64,000 nt of DNA from Coprobacillaceae bacterium UN01-12pH3A (GCA_027676805.1 JAQENU010000001.1:186001-250000), one strand, 5' to 3'; numbered from the stretch's first letter, positions 49,701-55,420 are shown. A program made the numbers and translations. The notes: a model not told the origin generated them from the letters alone.

Positions 49701-51115
49701 TCAACTTCTTCTGTTTCAACCTTTCCTTCAAGTGCTGACAGGTTACTTTTTGTCTTAACAGAAAGTACACTTAAACTAGACACACTTTGTGCCTTTTCTT
49801 TAAAGTCTTCACTCTTTTTAAGAGTTGGATATTGTCCTTCTGTTTCAGTGAATGCTTCATTGTTTAGTTTTCCTGAAATCATATCCTTTGTATAATATGG
49901 TGTTGCCTTGTTATCTTCTAAATCATTGATCTGTGCATCATAGAAGCAGTCTGTATGTTCACCTTCGGAGAACAGCACCCTTTTCTTTCCTAGAAGAGAA
50001 GCTGTGATATAACTGTTCTTGACGTTGACTTCCTTACCAAATCCATAGGCATCTTCCTTGGCATTGATATAGCCGCTGACATAGCTGTCCTCGATACTTC
50101 CTGTTCCATTTAATATGAATCCTGCTGCATTCTTCCCTTCTACGTTCATGAATGCAAAGCTATTCTGTATTCTTACATCCGTTCCATTCAAAATAACTGC
50201 AGTATTTTTTTCTGCATCATTTGCCTCTACATAGAAACCTGTATTTGTTATATCTGTATTGACTGCATTGTCTGACAGTCTTCCTTTGATGACGATATTA
50301 GTTATCTTCGCATTGGTTACTGTATCAAATAATTGATTGGTGATTCCACTGATTGTATAACCATCACCATTTAAAGTACCAGTGAAATTGATATTACTTA
50401 ATATGTCTTCTTTGAGTTCAATATCCTGATCCAGTATAAAGGAACCAGACGGATTTGCAATAATCTGCTTCAGATCATCAGCTGTACTGATGATCGTATC
50501 TCCAGTTTCTGAGATATTAGGTATGTCTGTAAATGACAGCTCACTGCTATCCAATACTTTACCATCTGCATCAACTACTGAGAACTCATAGGTTCCGTTC
50601 TTTGGTACAACATAGGTTGCCTGATAAACGCCACTAGACACTTCTGCAGCACCAAGGCTGTCTTTCCCATTGACTGTAATATCAAAAGTTGAATGATATC
50701 GTGATACGATCGTTACTGTATGAGTTGCTTCATCTTGTTCGATCATGAGATCATCAAAGGAATCAACATGAACGCTTTCTTCTCCTTGTTTTGTATCAGT
50801 ATCATTGAATCCTACCAGCACATAGTCCCCATTTTTATGCACATCAAAACTCAGTGATTCACTCACTGGCTTTGTTTCAATCAGGGTGCCATCCTTATAA
50901 AGTTCAACCTTCGTTATGCCTTCCCTGACCTGACTGATATTGATCTTCTGGGTGTGAATGTCTGTCTCTTCACTTATGGTTGTATGCATATAGCCATTTG
51001 ACTGTGCAAAAACATAATTTCCCATTGGAAACTGTCCAGCGATCATCATGATGCAGACAAATATGATCATGATCTGATTTCTGTACTTTCCTACTATTCC
51101 TTTTCGCTTGTTCAT
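34751..51115 (-). CDS. Giant repeat surface protein (5454 residues)
   Basis: The protein has a signal peptide (about 10-38) and a GLUG-like beta-solenoid patch (about 215-390, with a second near 1700-1900). About 25 Ig/fibronectin-like units follow, recognisable by recurring 'GTWxWY' and 'YxLxxxDVGxxIxVxYxGxxxYxG'. From about residue 3510 to 5125 there are about 22 InlB B-type (Listeria-Bacteroides) repeats ('YTVTFDxxGG...GYTFxGWYT...LYAKW'). A chitobiase-C-like domain (PKGADIYFTVDGKEPSKSS), a Lys/Glu-rich stretch and one C-terminal membrane helix with a basic tail follow. No LPXTG motif is present, so it seems membrane anchored. The ATG follows AGAGG. It is the last gene of the recombinase-flanked c-di-GMP/LytTR set. 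It is likely an adhesin acting in aggregation or mating contact. Confidence 0.9.
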   Translation of the reverse strand: MNKRKGIVGKYRNQIMIIFVCIMMIAGQFPMGNYVFAQSNGYMHTTISEETDIHTQKINISQVREGITKVELYKDGTLIETKPVSESLSFDVHKNGDYVLVGFNDTDTKQGEESVHVDSFDDLMIEQDEATHTVTIVSRYHSTFDITVNGKDSLGAAEVSSGVYQATYVVPKNGTYEFSVVDADGKVLDSSELSFTDIPNISETGDTIISTADDLKQIIANPSGSFILDQDIELKEDILSNINFTGTLNGDGYTISGITNQLFDTVTNAKITNIVIKGRLSDNAVNTDITNTGFYVEANDAEKNTAVILNGTDVRIQNSFAFMNVEGKNAAGFILNGTGSIEDSYVSGYINAKEDAYGFGKEVNVKNSYITASLLGKKRVLFSEGEHTDCFYDAQINDLEDNKATPYYTKDMISGKLNNEAFTETEGQYPTLKKSEDFKEKAQSVSSLSVLSVKTKSNLSALEGKVETEEVEGIEWDKGKDEITAESNEIINRFALKDAAPVTSITAGTSTDAKTTQVTFPTTMGTYYKVVKSSEKAPTLPASHKAAIESGWKIMYWSGSYKQSGLEWNTEYKVYSTNLETVSTDGIIKTAYGKNGGKVSLTGIYDFNETMTATLSGTNTTKGTMIWETADTLNKDAVWTVVQTTAIDSTTDTYKVTNSESSKYLRARFVADDTTGYKGTLTVSTDSIIKQAITEVTIENKTKSDGTFTFNDELVANMKPADKENEVIFQWFYEGGNAETPIATGRNYQIKGDDVGKKLYVKAVAKSDGDFKDYKNSSPTSEVLAIQCDQPVATDHLTKVSNDDITVTLSMNTDSGLYRYGYKTNPDEAITPYSVLSRNKTNTTITGLSAHTTYYFYVQQVGENGYSDSAWSNDYITVKTDNDHVKGDVIISGNTIYNQTLTASITNNPDTQTGWFVWYRLDSDGKREATPLATGTAEYKLVKKDIKSKIEVVYEGTGDYSGEISTITDSIDKEEKSAPTDNLTIGEYSENRDTTIKVTLPTNADEEKYIIGISTTQQGVPIEQLDADHKLLTFGSGETYIITGLSRDTDYYLSVRYAENETHQKSDWIKTDKVIKQRTEKKDFKGKIEFTYETSQISVMQGKTINAELIPTDSSFNNKGNWTWIKINKDGTTEVINNFTIKTFENGHVGTSYTVPDSEEIGTKYKVTFEANVGYTGSIEATSDEVVKVEKVQNKTPNQENISMEAIDDTSIKVKMIAGEGQYRFWYKKADQNPWDSFVGLLNKTFNDPNDGYKELTADGDTGKNVFANVDVVIDGLDRNTEYIVRVQRVEDENGTASDFAYSTAKTENKSVTTEKTEIAGYVSVSGTTRYNETLTAVYNSATYASTGSDSDEDGTWQWYRGDTAIPDARSTTYKLVQEDIGQVIRVEYTIPENNSFRGHVDTKTAEIKKAVCVSPKITDIKDKENASGKMSMEITGTASENEQHIYYRVQRSDAVPPSRFPTEEEIVRDWKPVDSTTITVEQDANNFDLEPNTTYNIYFIKTATDTEEPSSILSMQHKMGTYTQKGTITFEKASDGKETFVAGQTVKATLTDSKNKRGTWKWYMSTSTYDGTSTTTMPSVNAAEDWEEITSGFSAILDTDYSELNLTEDMFAHYIRAEFVANEEYNYSGAVSSTEPQFVKKIYNETLTITSSTQDGNKNPKAYANSVISGTINNYAETGDINRDTVQFKIGDTIIKDGISKSRGKFTYTMPNDDTYKSLDGKEITAEISTPKIIELFVDSDFKPIATQTINSKMSTETSFNYTYGIPISNADDLEAFMKQTGSYTDRSRNASYVITDNINISGKGIIKYSENTFASTLDGDYHTIVGTKNPLFALTNNATIKNIISFNSDIDTVSLGSGTNASASVITREAKYTTFYQCFMVDSNVSSGRNTGFLVGLLWNGDIESCGSVGGSASTTAFSAGSLAGWLDGNGLTYEGIAKVSNSYSVSTIVTATQNGGMVGGVIGGGRGPAYNVYAASAIESNNTADGGAFGQNAGTSVETSNIFYDQTLSPNPSLYQNYSNQTINDVHKGIPKSTPNMIGTELQNSFDSYNGNDNTWTYKKGIYPRLTWIENHPVVLLYSVTRGAFISVDGQTLYDDMFNGDISGVIQIPTELQTKDYSIKILNSFGIEDESVLKKGDNGTIIPVGNAGEKATVEITYTEPDETIGGSAKNTYEFTVKEQVKAMDNFDIVDTEETAYTSSDKTATLPSPQMNQTLKTNIATDTTMHGISYQWYRRKSGTTESEAIKDATSQTYTLTSKDVGYEFCVLVNANDYASTYSNYTKAVVSIQPDAPTVSEITDSSVKLKATNGSDSFKYEFGYMRHDQNAMITQITGTYTKDELVEVKNLQRNKEYDFYVRIAKAADGSYDAGDWSLATSETTLKTKIEGKPKLGTGINNGTELSLTMEATNGQTGTWSLKRISDDGTEQDISFTSKENVTAYTLGKEDVGKRIQAIFTGRDDFEGTVESVVSDVVQKETKDKPESPVKVSETDTTVTIKMEKAGTYDIGYSDSTSGEKKIVKEKVTEGTEVTIVDLKRNTDYYIYARYSETDATATSSWSETLIAKTSQTAVTGNVTELGSGVVVNGTIIFTTPAIENLTGTWKLERVTTVEESESATTISPSSYTITNNTALSYKIDPKDAGNKLRVTFTGNGDFKEHITHTTDIVMNASQDIADMPTKATVSSLKDYSFNIQANDGTSTYQFGYALKGQDVNTITTVEATGTAKTNIAITGLARNTEYDIYVRKAAKTGYDAGEWKLITTQKTDRSTLTGTVEYVILDGKEEKPAKVGVADVGVTYKAKYLKGMYAQAGTDENAGHWQWYANNKEIQDATTDTYKIRPMEGDVEITVKYIANGDSNFKESRMASIGTLTKPAYEAPNTLPTVTALAEDGKAGSGLQITSTEFDNVFYYVQKASNATVPTTTTSSLAEENEAKPDQWFKATGDVTLSGLDANTEYVVYVARLEDGEHQSSGVISQRAVKTAKENLSLIRDISITEADDTKWKILQNKELRISNNTKSIDGVWQYYVTQNKADDSTWQNITSEVKVNTEEGTTDSYSYTKVNVPLKYANGFYIKAVFTGRGDYEGSQSYVSTETIIGTQIKGSAEISTGDSSQVFVPITVNYVYAKDAEGNDIKDEENGIWTWYRETAINSNTYEKISRENDTVGRTDHYTPTSEDVGKKLYAVYTGAPTGTFSGSVESSKISYIKRAEQTTPEAITLKQVNGTNVQISLPANMKTEGKTIAQPRLEYTIKGQNDWQKNGVSDAWIKDLKANTEYEVRVRFEGTSEYEPSAYGEVITVKTENQSFDVDHLSIEVTNTKDVFETGSIVTATFTGSGHDEGYFVIKRSDGTPLSEQPKATITKKSLFRSGTSTIEYTVTSDDIGSNIVIEYHANADAGTYGGYIEKSTQEVAKPQNPNSAGTPNLSIVQFSKTSLTAEISDDLEYVLNNSSTNIASADEGEWQKLTPDESGKNIHTFTGLDENKAYYLHARYAETQEYRSGEQSVKTQGTSTWKDTTHSITYTSDVENEHSQITNDNASEFTELSEAIELKDASRPGYEFLGWTSEALEISTATKKITIPKNTTKDIDVKSCWKLLDYSISYNLNNGTLKEGETNPTTYTIEDATFTLYNPEKKGYTFTGWTWADETTPQMTVQVEQSSFGNKSFTANWKLNEYEISYELGGGTNAVSNPVKYTVESEKITIGEPTKMGYDFLGWTWDGQTEPDKAPVINKGSIGDMTYTANWKATEYTITYNLDNGELETGKTNPEKYTIESDSITLNNPTRTGYTFKGWSSGDDNNPIQTVTIAKGSSGAKSYTAIWEATTYTITYIMDGGTNHADNPSGYKITDADITLKAPTRTGYVFKGWKADGAGEALETVTIASGSTGNLSYTATWEKVEYTVIFDSKEGSAVSQAGVKFEEKITKPTDPTKEGYTFAGWFNETTLDNEWNFDNDVVTANITLYAKWTVNQYTATFDVNGGDSVDPATITKNYQEELGALPVATRTGYSFAGWFTAATDGDEISATTKMPVNGATYYAHWTINQYTVKFDGNKGSDGAEIKKDYDVAIGELPSSTRTGYTFDGWYTEKSGGTKITEASKIPSKNTTYYAHWTINQYTVTFDGNGGSNGTAITADYDSELQTLPTSTRAGYTFDGWYTAKTGGTKILTTTKMPLDGATYYAHWKTVDYTITYDLNDGSSGDAKNHEDNPTTYTIESNAITLQNPTWTGRVFAGWTWDGHDTKELVVTIDKGTTGNKTYKANWELAAYTVTFDSQGGSDVADVPAQHGKPIAQPSDPVKEGYTFKGWYTTKEYAVAWNFEDAVMGNMPLYAKWEINHYAVSFNTNGGSSVDAQTVDHGNKAALPTEPTREHYEFAGWYGDDKLTTEFDFANTEIKGETTIYAKWTPVIYNITYDLDGGSVTLDKLNPIFYTVETESFTLNNPTKTGYEFKGWSTGDDSKAETTVTITKGTSGDLSYKAVWEKKSYTVTFDSKGGSAVEAAAIKYEEKITKPSDPTKAGYTFAGWYKETACENVWEFDKDVVSDETTLYAKWTANRYTALFDKNEGDTVSPESIEKDYLEELGTLPTATRTGYSFAGWFTAATGGNQITDKTKMPLDGTTYYAQWTINQYTVKFDGNGGSNGTDITADYDSELATLPTSSRAGYTFAGWYTEKIGGTKVETTTKVPAKDVTYYAHWTINQYTVKFDGNGGSNGTEITADYDSELGTLPTSTREGYTFEGWYTEKTGGTKILTTTKMPLDGATYYAQWKTVDYTITYDLNDGSSSEAVNHKDNPLTYTIESSEITLKAPSWKNHVFTGWTWDGHDTKELIVKIDSGTTGNKAYKANWVKSNLTVKFDTHGGSVIEDALAAYEIPISQPDDPTREGYTFKGWYTSAVYETEWNFDDNVMGNMTLHAKWEINHYDVTFDTNGGSAVDKQTIDHGAKANKPADPTKEYYAFAGWYSDEKLTKEFKFDSAIKATTTLYAKWTPVKYDITYDLDGGENHKDNPAAYTVEDEITLKAPVKKNYTFLGWTYKGQSEPKMTVTIIKGTHEALSYTANWKLNEYAVDFKTNSDDVIASITVQHGDKITRPEKEPVKAGYVFNGWYSDKECTKAWNFDKNVVTGKTTLYAGYKEILKSVESDTKSETNINKGDTVKLTAPKGADIYFTVDGKEPSKSSEKYNNGIIVNETMTIKAIAVKDGCADSSVATFIYYVKGKVSVDTEDSLVEINNKPDELIEAVLQEDEYKEYLSGTDVMVRISCKPIDKIEDKEVMNLLDGRTPSNYYDITVYKTVGDKDEVTVETLQHPIHIVLDVPEELYPETGVTREFKVLRIHEGNNALLDDLDEKLETVTFESDAFSSYILCYKDVSKDEPVVGPVDKPKTDLNEIKKGDHSLTAQQPAAGDEQVTAKEEEPEKKLEKTEKEKAKEKEEAKNTVYFFLIPIALLLAICIAFIAKIKHKAAKK
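35967..39430 (-). repeat. Two tandem ~1.73-kb super-repeats of eight InlB-type units
   Basis: Inside the giant gene the order of InlB-type units, judged by their joining residues (VEYT/KSYT, NQYT/NRYT, NQYT, NQYT, VDYT, AAYT/SNLT, NHYA/NHYD, VIYN/VKYD), repeats once. Boundaries near 39430, 37690 and 35967 give two blocks of about 1.74 and 1.72 kb (about 580 codons each). This points to a segmental duplication of eight units. Boundaries are estimates. Confidence 0.7.
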
Positions 51116-51153
51116 ATCGATACCTCTTTCATGAATGTCTCATTTAAATTGAT

Positions 51154-51336
51154 TCATTGTTTGTTTAGTTTCTTTTCTTCCATATACCTTTGCGTGATCG
51201 CATCAGCTTCCTCTTTTGTGATTACCTTCCCCTGATGATAGAACAGAACTTCCTGTTCTCTGTTCACCAAATGCACGACCTTCGCCTTGCGATAGTCCAG
51301 ATGTGTGAACTCACTGCTGCCTTCTATCTTTTTCAT
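51154..51336 (-). CDS. Small hypothetical protein between LytTR regulator and giant adhesin
   Basis: The product has 60 charged residues (MKKIEGSSEFTHLDYRKAKV, then a C-terminal helix ITKEEADAITQRYMEEKKL). It has no signal peptide or membrane helix. The ATG follows GGGAGGG. The family is not recognised. Its place between regulator and adhesin suggests a regulatory or chaperone-like accessory role, which is inference. Confidence 0.65.
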   Translation of the reverse strand: MKKIEGSSEFTHLDYRKAKVVHLVNREQEVLFYHQGKVITKEEADAITQRYMEEKKLNKQ

Positions 51337-51348
51337 ATTACCCTCCCA

Positions 51349-52155
51349 CTACATATGCAAATGTGCTTTGACTTCTGTGTATTTTGCTTTTGATACCGGC
51401 ACAATGAATTGATCGGCCAGACATAGTTCAAATGCTTTTATACTTGTGACATAAAAGCGATTGACACAGAAGCTCTTATGGACTCTTACAAACATATCTT
51501 CCTGCAATTGGCTGATCTGCCGCTCCAGTTCTGTAATACTCCCTCTGGCAAATGTATCTCCATCCAATGCATGAATCAGTGTATTCACATTGAATGCTTC
51601 CAGATAAAGGATGTTACTGGTCTGAATTTTATGTGTGACATTATCTCGATCCTTGATCATTAGATGACCGGAGCGCTCTACCTCTTTTTTGATCAGCATA
51701 TCAACATATTTTCTTGTGAATTTTCCTACGCCATGTGGAAAGATTTCATCACGTTCCACATTGGTCAAAGGATTTGATACATGCATATGCGTGAGATATA
51801 GTGTTCCTTTCTCCTCTTTCCATGTAAAAGTAACACGCTGCATATCACGATATATTTCTCCGCTTGCTTCATCGGTGATTCCTATATATCTTCCGGCGAT
51901 AACGCAGCTGTTTCGATCATGTGATACACATTGAAAATCCTTAGATGACAGACTGATTTGCGGCAGTGCCGTTTTCTCTTTTTCTAATTGTTGTAGGATC
52001 ATCGCCCTTCCCTGATAATATTCAATGTCATTGGAACCGATCCATAAGCAGTCTTCATGAAGATGCTCAACAACAAGACGATGATCTCCACGATAATGTG
52101 CTGTCAGCATATCATCTGTCAACTGTATACACTCTGCAATTTTCTCTTTTTTCAT
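51349..52155 (-). CDS. NTF2-like sensor plus LytTR DNA-binding regulator
   Basis: The 268-residue regulator has an N-terminal NTF2/SnoaL-like domain (about 1-130; 'HLHEDCLWIGSNDIEYYQGR') and a C-terminal LytTR domain (about 160-265; 'DNVTHKIQTSNILYLEAFNV', 'VRVHKSFCVNR'). LytTR proteins bind direct repeats and often control surface proteins and competence-like functions. The start at 52155 overlaps the stop of the EAL gene as ATGA. Its N-terminal domain resembles the N-terminal domain of the EAL protein encoded next to it, including 'ITWIGTGKNEV'-like phrasing, so both may sense the same ligand. Confidence 0.8.
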   Translation of the reverse strand: MKKEKIAECIQLTDDMLTAHYRGDHRLVVEHLHEDCLWIGSNDIEYYQGRAMILQQLEKEKTALPQISLSSKDFQCVSHDRNSCVIAGRYIGITDEASGEIYRDMQRVTFTWKEEKGTLYLTHMHVSNPLTNVERDEIFPHGVGKFTRKYVDMLIKKEVERSGHLMIKDRDNVTHKIQTSNILYLEAFNVNTLIHALDGDTFARGSITELERQISQLQEDMFVRVHKSFCVNRFYVTSIKAFELCLADQFIVPVSKAKYTEVKAHLHM

Positions 52156-53927
52156 ACCTTCATCACTTCCTTGTTCTTCTCCCATATATCTGTGAATTCA
52201 TCGGCATGTACTGGTTTCCCGACCAGATACCCCTGTCCGATATCACATCCAGCTGCTCTCACGAACTCCAGCTGTTCTCTTGTTTCTATTCCTTCGCATA
52301 TGACTGTCATATTCATTTGATGCGCCAGTTCTATGATTTTTTCCATAATGATCTTGGATCTTGGATTTGTATGACAATCGATCAGTAAAGATCGATCAAT
52401 CTTCAATATATCCGCAGATACCACACTTAAAAGATTCAAAGAAGCATAGCCTGTCCCAAAATCATCGATTGCTAATTGAAACCCTTTTTTATGTAATTCA
52501 TTAGCCAGCTGCATCATCCGCTCACTGCTCTCAACAAATGCAGATTCTGTCAGTTCAAATGCAATATAATGATGCGGTATCTCGTATTTATCGACTACCG
52601 AACAAAAATCATTCAAATAGCTTTTTTCTTCGATATGCAACCGTGATTGATTGATGGAGATTGGGGCTATCTGAATATTTCTATCGATCCACATACGGAT
52701 GCGCTGACATACCTTTTCCAACATATAAAAGTCAAAACTCAATATCATTCCATATTCCTCGAATACAGGCACGAAATCATCCGGCATACGTAGGTTGCCA
52801 TTCTTAAGTTTCCAACGAGTCAGTGCTTCTCCGGATATGATTTCTAATGTATGTATATTGAATTGTGGCTGTATATACAGTTGGAACTCATCATCATCCA
52901 TAGCGACCGGTGCATCTTCCAGAATCTTGCTTTTATAATACTGACGACTCATCATTCCATCTTCATAATAAACATAATGACTTCCAGATAGTGTCTTGCT
53001 GATACTCTGCATCGCCATAAGCGCACGATCCGTCATATCCTTGATATATTCTTTACGATTGTCTTTGATTAAATAAAGTCCTGCATTCAAATGGATTTCC
53101 ATTCCAAGCTCTCTTACCATCCTGCGATCGATCAATTGTTTGCGAACATTCTCTAGTCGCTCTTCAAGCTGTTCCTTATTTTCGTATCGGTATAGCATTG
53201 CAAAGATATCTTTTTCCATACGGCCACATGTTTCATTCTCATGCAGTGTCTTTTTTAAATTTTCCGCAATATTTTTTAGCACCTGATCGCCTGTCTGATA
53301 ACTGAACTTGCGATTGACGAACCGAAAATCACGAATACCAAACTTAATCAGTACATAATGCTGATCATATTCTTTCTGTAGAATTTCATTGGCTGAATAC
53401 TCGAATCCTTGTAGATTATTGATTTTTGTCAATGGATCTATAAAGGAAGCTCTTCGTATATCATCCGCCATTTTTGCATATTGCGATTTCGCAACATTAT
53501 AATTAAAATAGAATTCCTCTCCCTGTATCCCTGCAGGAATGGAATTATGCACATGGATGATCTTCCAACCGTTCGTCTGCTTGATCCAAACAACACTGAA
53601 ACGCAGTAACCCATCTTCTGGAAGAATCATTTCTTCATCTTCTCCACGTACTTTCAATACTGCCAATGTGAGGCAGACATCGTTAGCCAATTGACGCACT
53701 TCATACCATTCATTAAGAACGATAAAGTGTCCTCCATAAATATCCATTTCCTTTTGAAAGAAATTATGTGCCTCTTCTACACTTAAGCAAACTTCATTTT
53801 TACCAGTTCCTATCCATGTAATCTGGTCACTAAGATAAAAAGAAAGCCGAGCATAATCACGCTCCTTAAAATAAAGTTCAGTTACTTCACGACTCAAACA
53901 CTCTATCTGATTTTCTACCGTAATCAT
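52152..53927 (-). CDS. c-di-GMP phosphodiesterase (NTF2-like, degenerate GGDEF, EAL)
   Basis: The 591-residue protein has an N-terminal NTF2-like domain (about 1-140), a GGDEF domain (about 165-325) whose signature is degenerate (GRMEKDIF where R-GGDEF is expected), and an EAL domain (about 335-585). The EAL catalytic motifs are intact: GEALTRW, ELTES, DDFGTG, KIDRS, EGIET and QGYLVGKP. It should therefore hydrolyse c-di-GMP rather than make it. No membrane helix is seen, so it is cytoplasmic. The ATG follows GAGGA. The segment bounded by inverted 22-bp sites begins 107 nt upstream, so expression may be phase variable. Confidence 0.9.
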   Translation of the reverse strand: MITVENQIECLSREVTELYFKERDYARLSFYLSDQITWIGTGKNEVCLSVEEAHNFFQKEMDIYGGHFIVLNEWYEVRQLANDVCLTLAVLKVRGEDEEMILPEDGLLRFSVVWIKQTNGWKIIHVHNSIPAGIQGEEFYFNYNVAKSQYAKMADDIRRASFIDPLTKINNLQGFEYSANEILQKEYDQHYVLIKFGIRDFRFVNRKFSYQTGDQVLKNIAENLKKTLHENETCGRMEKDIFAMLYRYENKEQLEERLENVRKQLIDRRMVRELGMEIHLNAGLYLIKDNRKEYIKDMTDRALMAMQSISKTLSGSHYVYYEDGMMSRQYYKSKILEDAPVAMDDDEFQLYIQPQFNIHTLEIISGEALTRWKLKNGNLRMPDDFVPVFEEYGMILSFDFYMLEKVCQRIRMWIDRNIQIAPISINQSRLHIEEKSYLNDFCSVVDKYEIPHHYIAFELTESAFVESSERMMQLANELHKKGFQLAIDDFGTGYASLNLLSVVSADILKIDRSLLIDCHTNPRSKIIMEKIIELAHQMNMTVICEGIETREQLEFVRAAGCDIGQGYLVGKPVHADEFTDIWEKNKEVMKV

Positions 53928-54033
53928 TCCGATTCCTCAACTATCCGCCTGCGTTCATATCTACATACAACTTTCGATATTCTCAAGCAACCTCTCCCAC
54001 GATTTACATTCACAAGTTCACATGAAACTCCCA

Positions 54034-54055
54034 CCACATAATGTGTATTATGTGG
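54034..54055 (+). repeat. Inverted site A (22 bp) bounding the recombinase-adjacent segment
   Basis: Arms CCACATAAT and ATTATGTGG (9 bp, perfect) flank an asymmetric centre GTGT. This is the structure expected of a core site for a tyrosine recombinase. It matches site B (54531-54552) in inverse orientation at 20 of 22 positions. Confidence 0.65.
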
Positions 54056-54530
54056 TTTTGAGAATAAAAAAGCATACTGTACTAACAAACACATGTATTA
54101 ATATGGGAATTTTTACCTTTAAAAATATGAATTATGGCGTAAAAAAAAGTCAATAAACTTTGGCTTCTCTTATCTGATTTTATTATAAGTGCCTATTTAT
54201 GGGCGATTAGAGCTATTTTTTAGTCATCTCATGATGAACTATTTTCAGTATGCCCATCAAATTGTAAACATTATTTGACAAAATAGAACAATTCACAAAT
54301 ATATCAGCCCATTCACAATAAACGGTTGTAAAGATTTTAAATCGTGTTAATATGTTCATAGAATAGGTGTTTTGTATGATTTTTCTGTGACATTTCATAT
54401 TGATTAAAAATCATATGACATCTTATTAAAAACTGCTGTTTATGCCCATTTTATCGTCTAATTTAAAGATAGTAAGAATGATAAAATAGCCTATAACAGT
54501 TGTTCAAATATATAAATCTAAAGCTCATCA

Positions 54531-54552
54531 CAACATAATACACATTATGTTG
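54531..54552 (-). repeat. Inverted site B (22 bp) bounding the recombinase-adjacent segment
   Basis: Arms CAACATAAT and ATTATGTTG flank ACAC. The reverse complement has the centre GTGT and matches site A at 20 of 22 positions, the two differences being symmetric (second base of each arm). It lies 8 bp past the recombinase stop codon. Confidence 0.65.
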
Positions 54553-54559
54553 TTTTATT

Positions 54560-55420
54560 TTATATGCTCAAGGGTATCACTAAATCCATTTTTGAAAGTG
54601 ATTTCTGGCATTCCTTACCTGTAATCATTGTGTAGATTCTCGTTGTCTCAATACTGGCATGACCAAGCAGATCTGCAAGTCTTACTACATCTTTCTGAAG
54701 ACGATAATAAGTCAATGCAAATAAGTGTCTCAAGTTATGAGGAAATACTTTTTTAGAATCCACTCTCGCATCCTGACATAATTTCTTCATTGCGTTCCAG
54801 ATATTACTGCGATCCATAGGTTTACCATTCTTTGTAATGAATACTGCTCCTGATGAAATATTTTCCTGTTTGCAATAATCTTTCAGCATCCTTTTCAGTT
54901 TCTTTGGGATGAATATTGTTCTTATCTTGCCTTTATTATGGACAACTGCTTTTCCTTCCTTGATTGCCTCCACTGTGATATATTTATGTTCCGATACTCT
55001 TATACCGGTACCACAAATTGTTTGCAGCAACATATACAGACGTTTGTTATCATTCCTTAGTGCTGTATCTAATAAACGCTTATACTCATCTTTAGTTAGT
55101 TCTTTGTCTTCCTCATAAAAAACAGATCGCTGTACCTTGTGAAGTTTCAATTTCAAATCACTCAACTTCATATATTCGAGGAGTCCATTTAGAGCTACCA
55201 GCATACTGTTGATGCTAGAGACTTTGTAAACCTCTGAAAGACTGTTCTTATAAGCAACAAGTTTTTCTTTTGTTATCACTTTGTCATCTTCTGGCATATA
55301 CTCATAAAAGCGTATGACATCTCTCATATATTTATCGATCGTTGCTTCACTTCTTTCTTCCCCATATAAAAATTTTCTGAAGTTCCCCACAACTTTCAAA
55401 TCTAATACCGTTCTCTTCAT
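54560..55420 (-). CDS. Tyrosine recombinase (XerC/integrase family)
   Basis: The 286-residue recombinase has a SAM-like N-terminal core-binding domain (about 1-95) and a catalytic domain with visible residues: Arg in GTGIRVSE (about 138), HxxR in HNLRH (about 228), His in LLGHAS (about 254) and the nucleophile Tyr in TRIYT (about 262). The start at 55420 has AAAGGAG upstream; a longer frame to 55507 has no support. At under 300 residues and without an AP2-like arm-binding domain it is more like XerC/FimB-type inversion or resolution enzymes than ICE integrases. The neighbouring inverted 22-bp sites suggest DNA inversion as its job. Confidence 0.8.
   Translation of the reverse strand: MKRTVLDLKVVGNFRKFLYGEERSEATIDKYMRDVIRFYEYMPEDDKVITKEKLVAYKNSLSEVYKVSSINSMLVALNGLLEYMKLSDLKLKLHKVQRSVFYEEDKELTKDEYKRLLDTALRNDNKRLYMLLQTICGTGIRVSEHKYITVEAIKEGKAVVHNKGKIRTIFIPKKLKRMLKDYCKQENISSGAVFITKNGKPMDRSNIWNAMKKLCQDARVDSKKVFPHNLRHLFALTYYRLQKDVVRLADLLGHASIETTRIYTMITGKECQKSLSKMDLVIPLSI

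Larger units (their letters stand above)
54034..54552. other. Candidate invertible regulatory segment (519 bp, noncoding)
   Basis: The segment lies between the tyrosine recombinase gene (stop codon 8 bp from site B) and the EAL gene (start 107 nt from site A). It is bounded by the inverted 22-bp sites. Inside is no convincing gene; a 61-codon frame at 54213-54398 has no ribosome-binding site. Promoter-like elements occur on both strands: TTGACA (54275-54280, plus strand, weak -10 about 17-19 nt on) and TTGACT (54153-54148, minus strand, CATATT at 18 nt). Inversion would exchange which one faces the EAL operon. A further weak promoter may lie outside the segment. Confidence 0.55.

Noticed and set aside
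54213..54398. 61-codon minus-strand frame inside the candidate invertible segment
   Set aside because: No Shine-Dalgarno sequence, no recognisable domain and very AT-rich; expected by chance.
54560..55420. Tyrosine recombinase considered as the integrase of the whole element
   Set aside because: It is short, lacks an arm-binding domain, lies 5 kb from the presumed element end and is directly attached to inverted sites; inversion fits better, though integration cannot be fully excluded.
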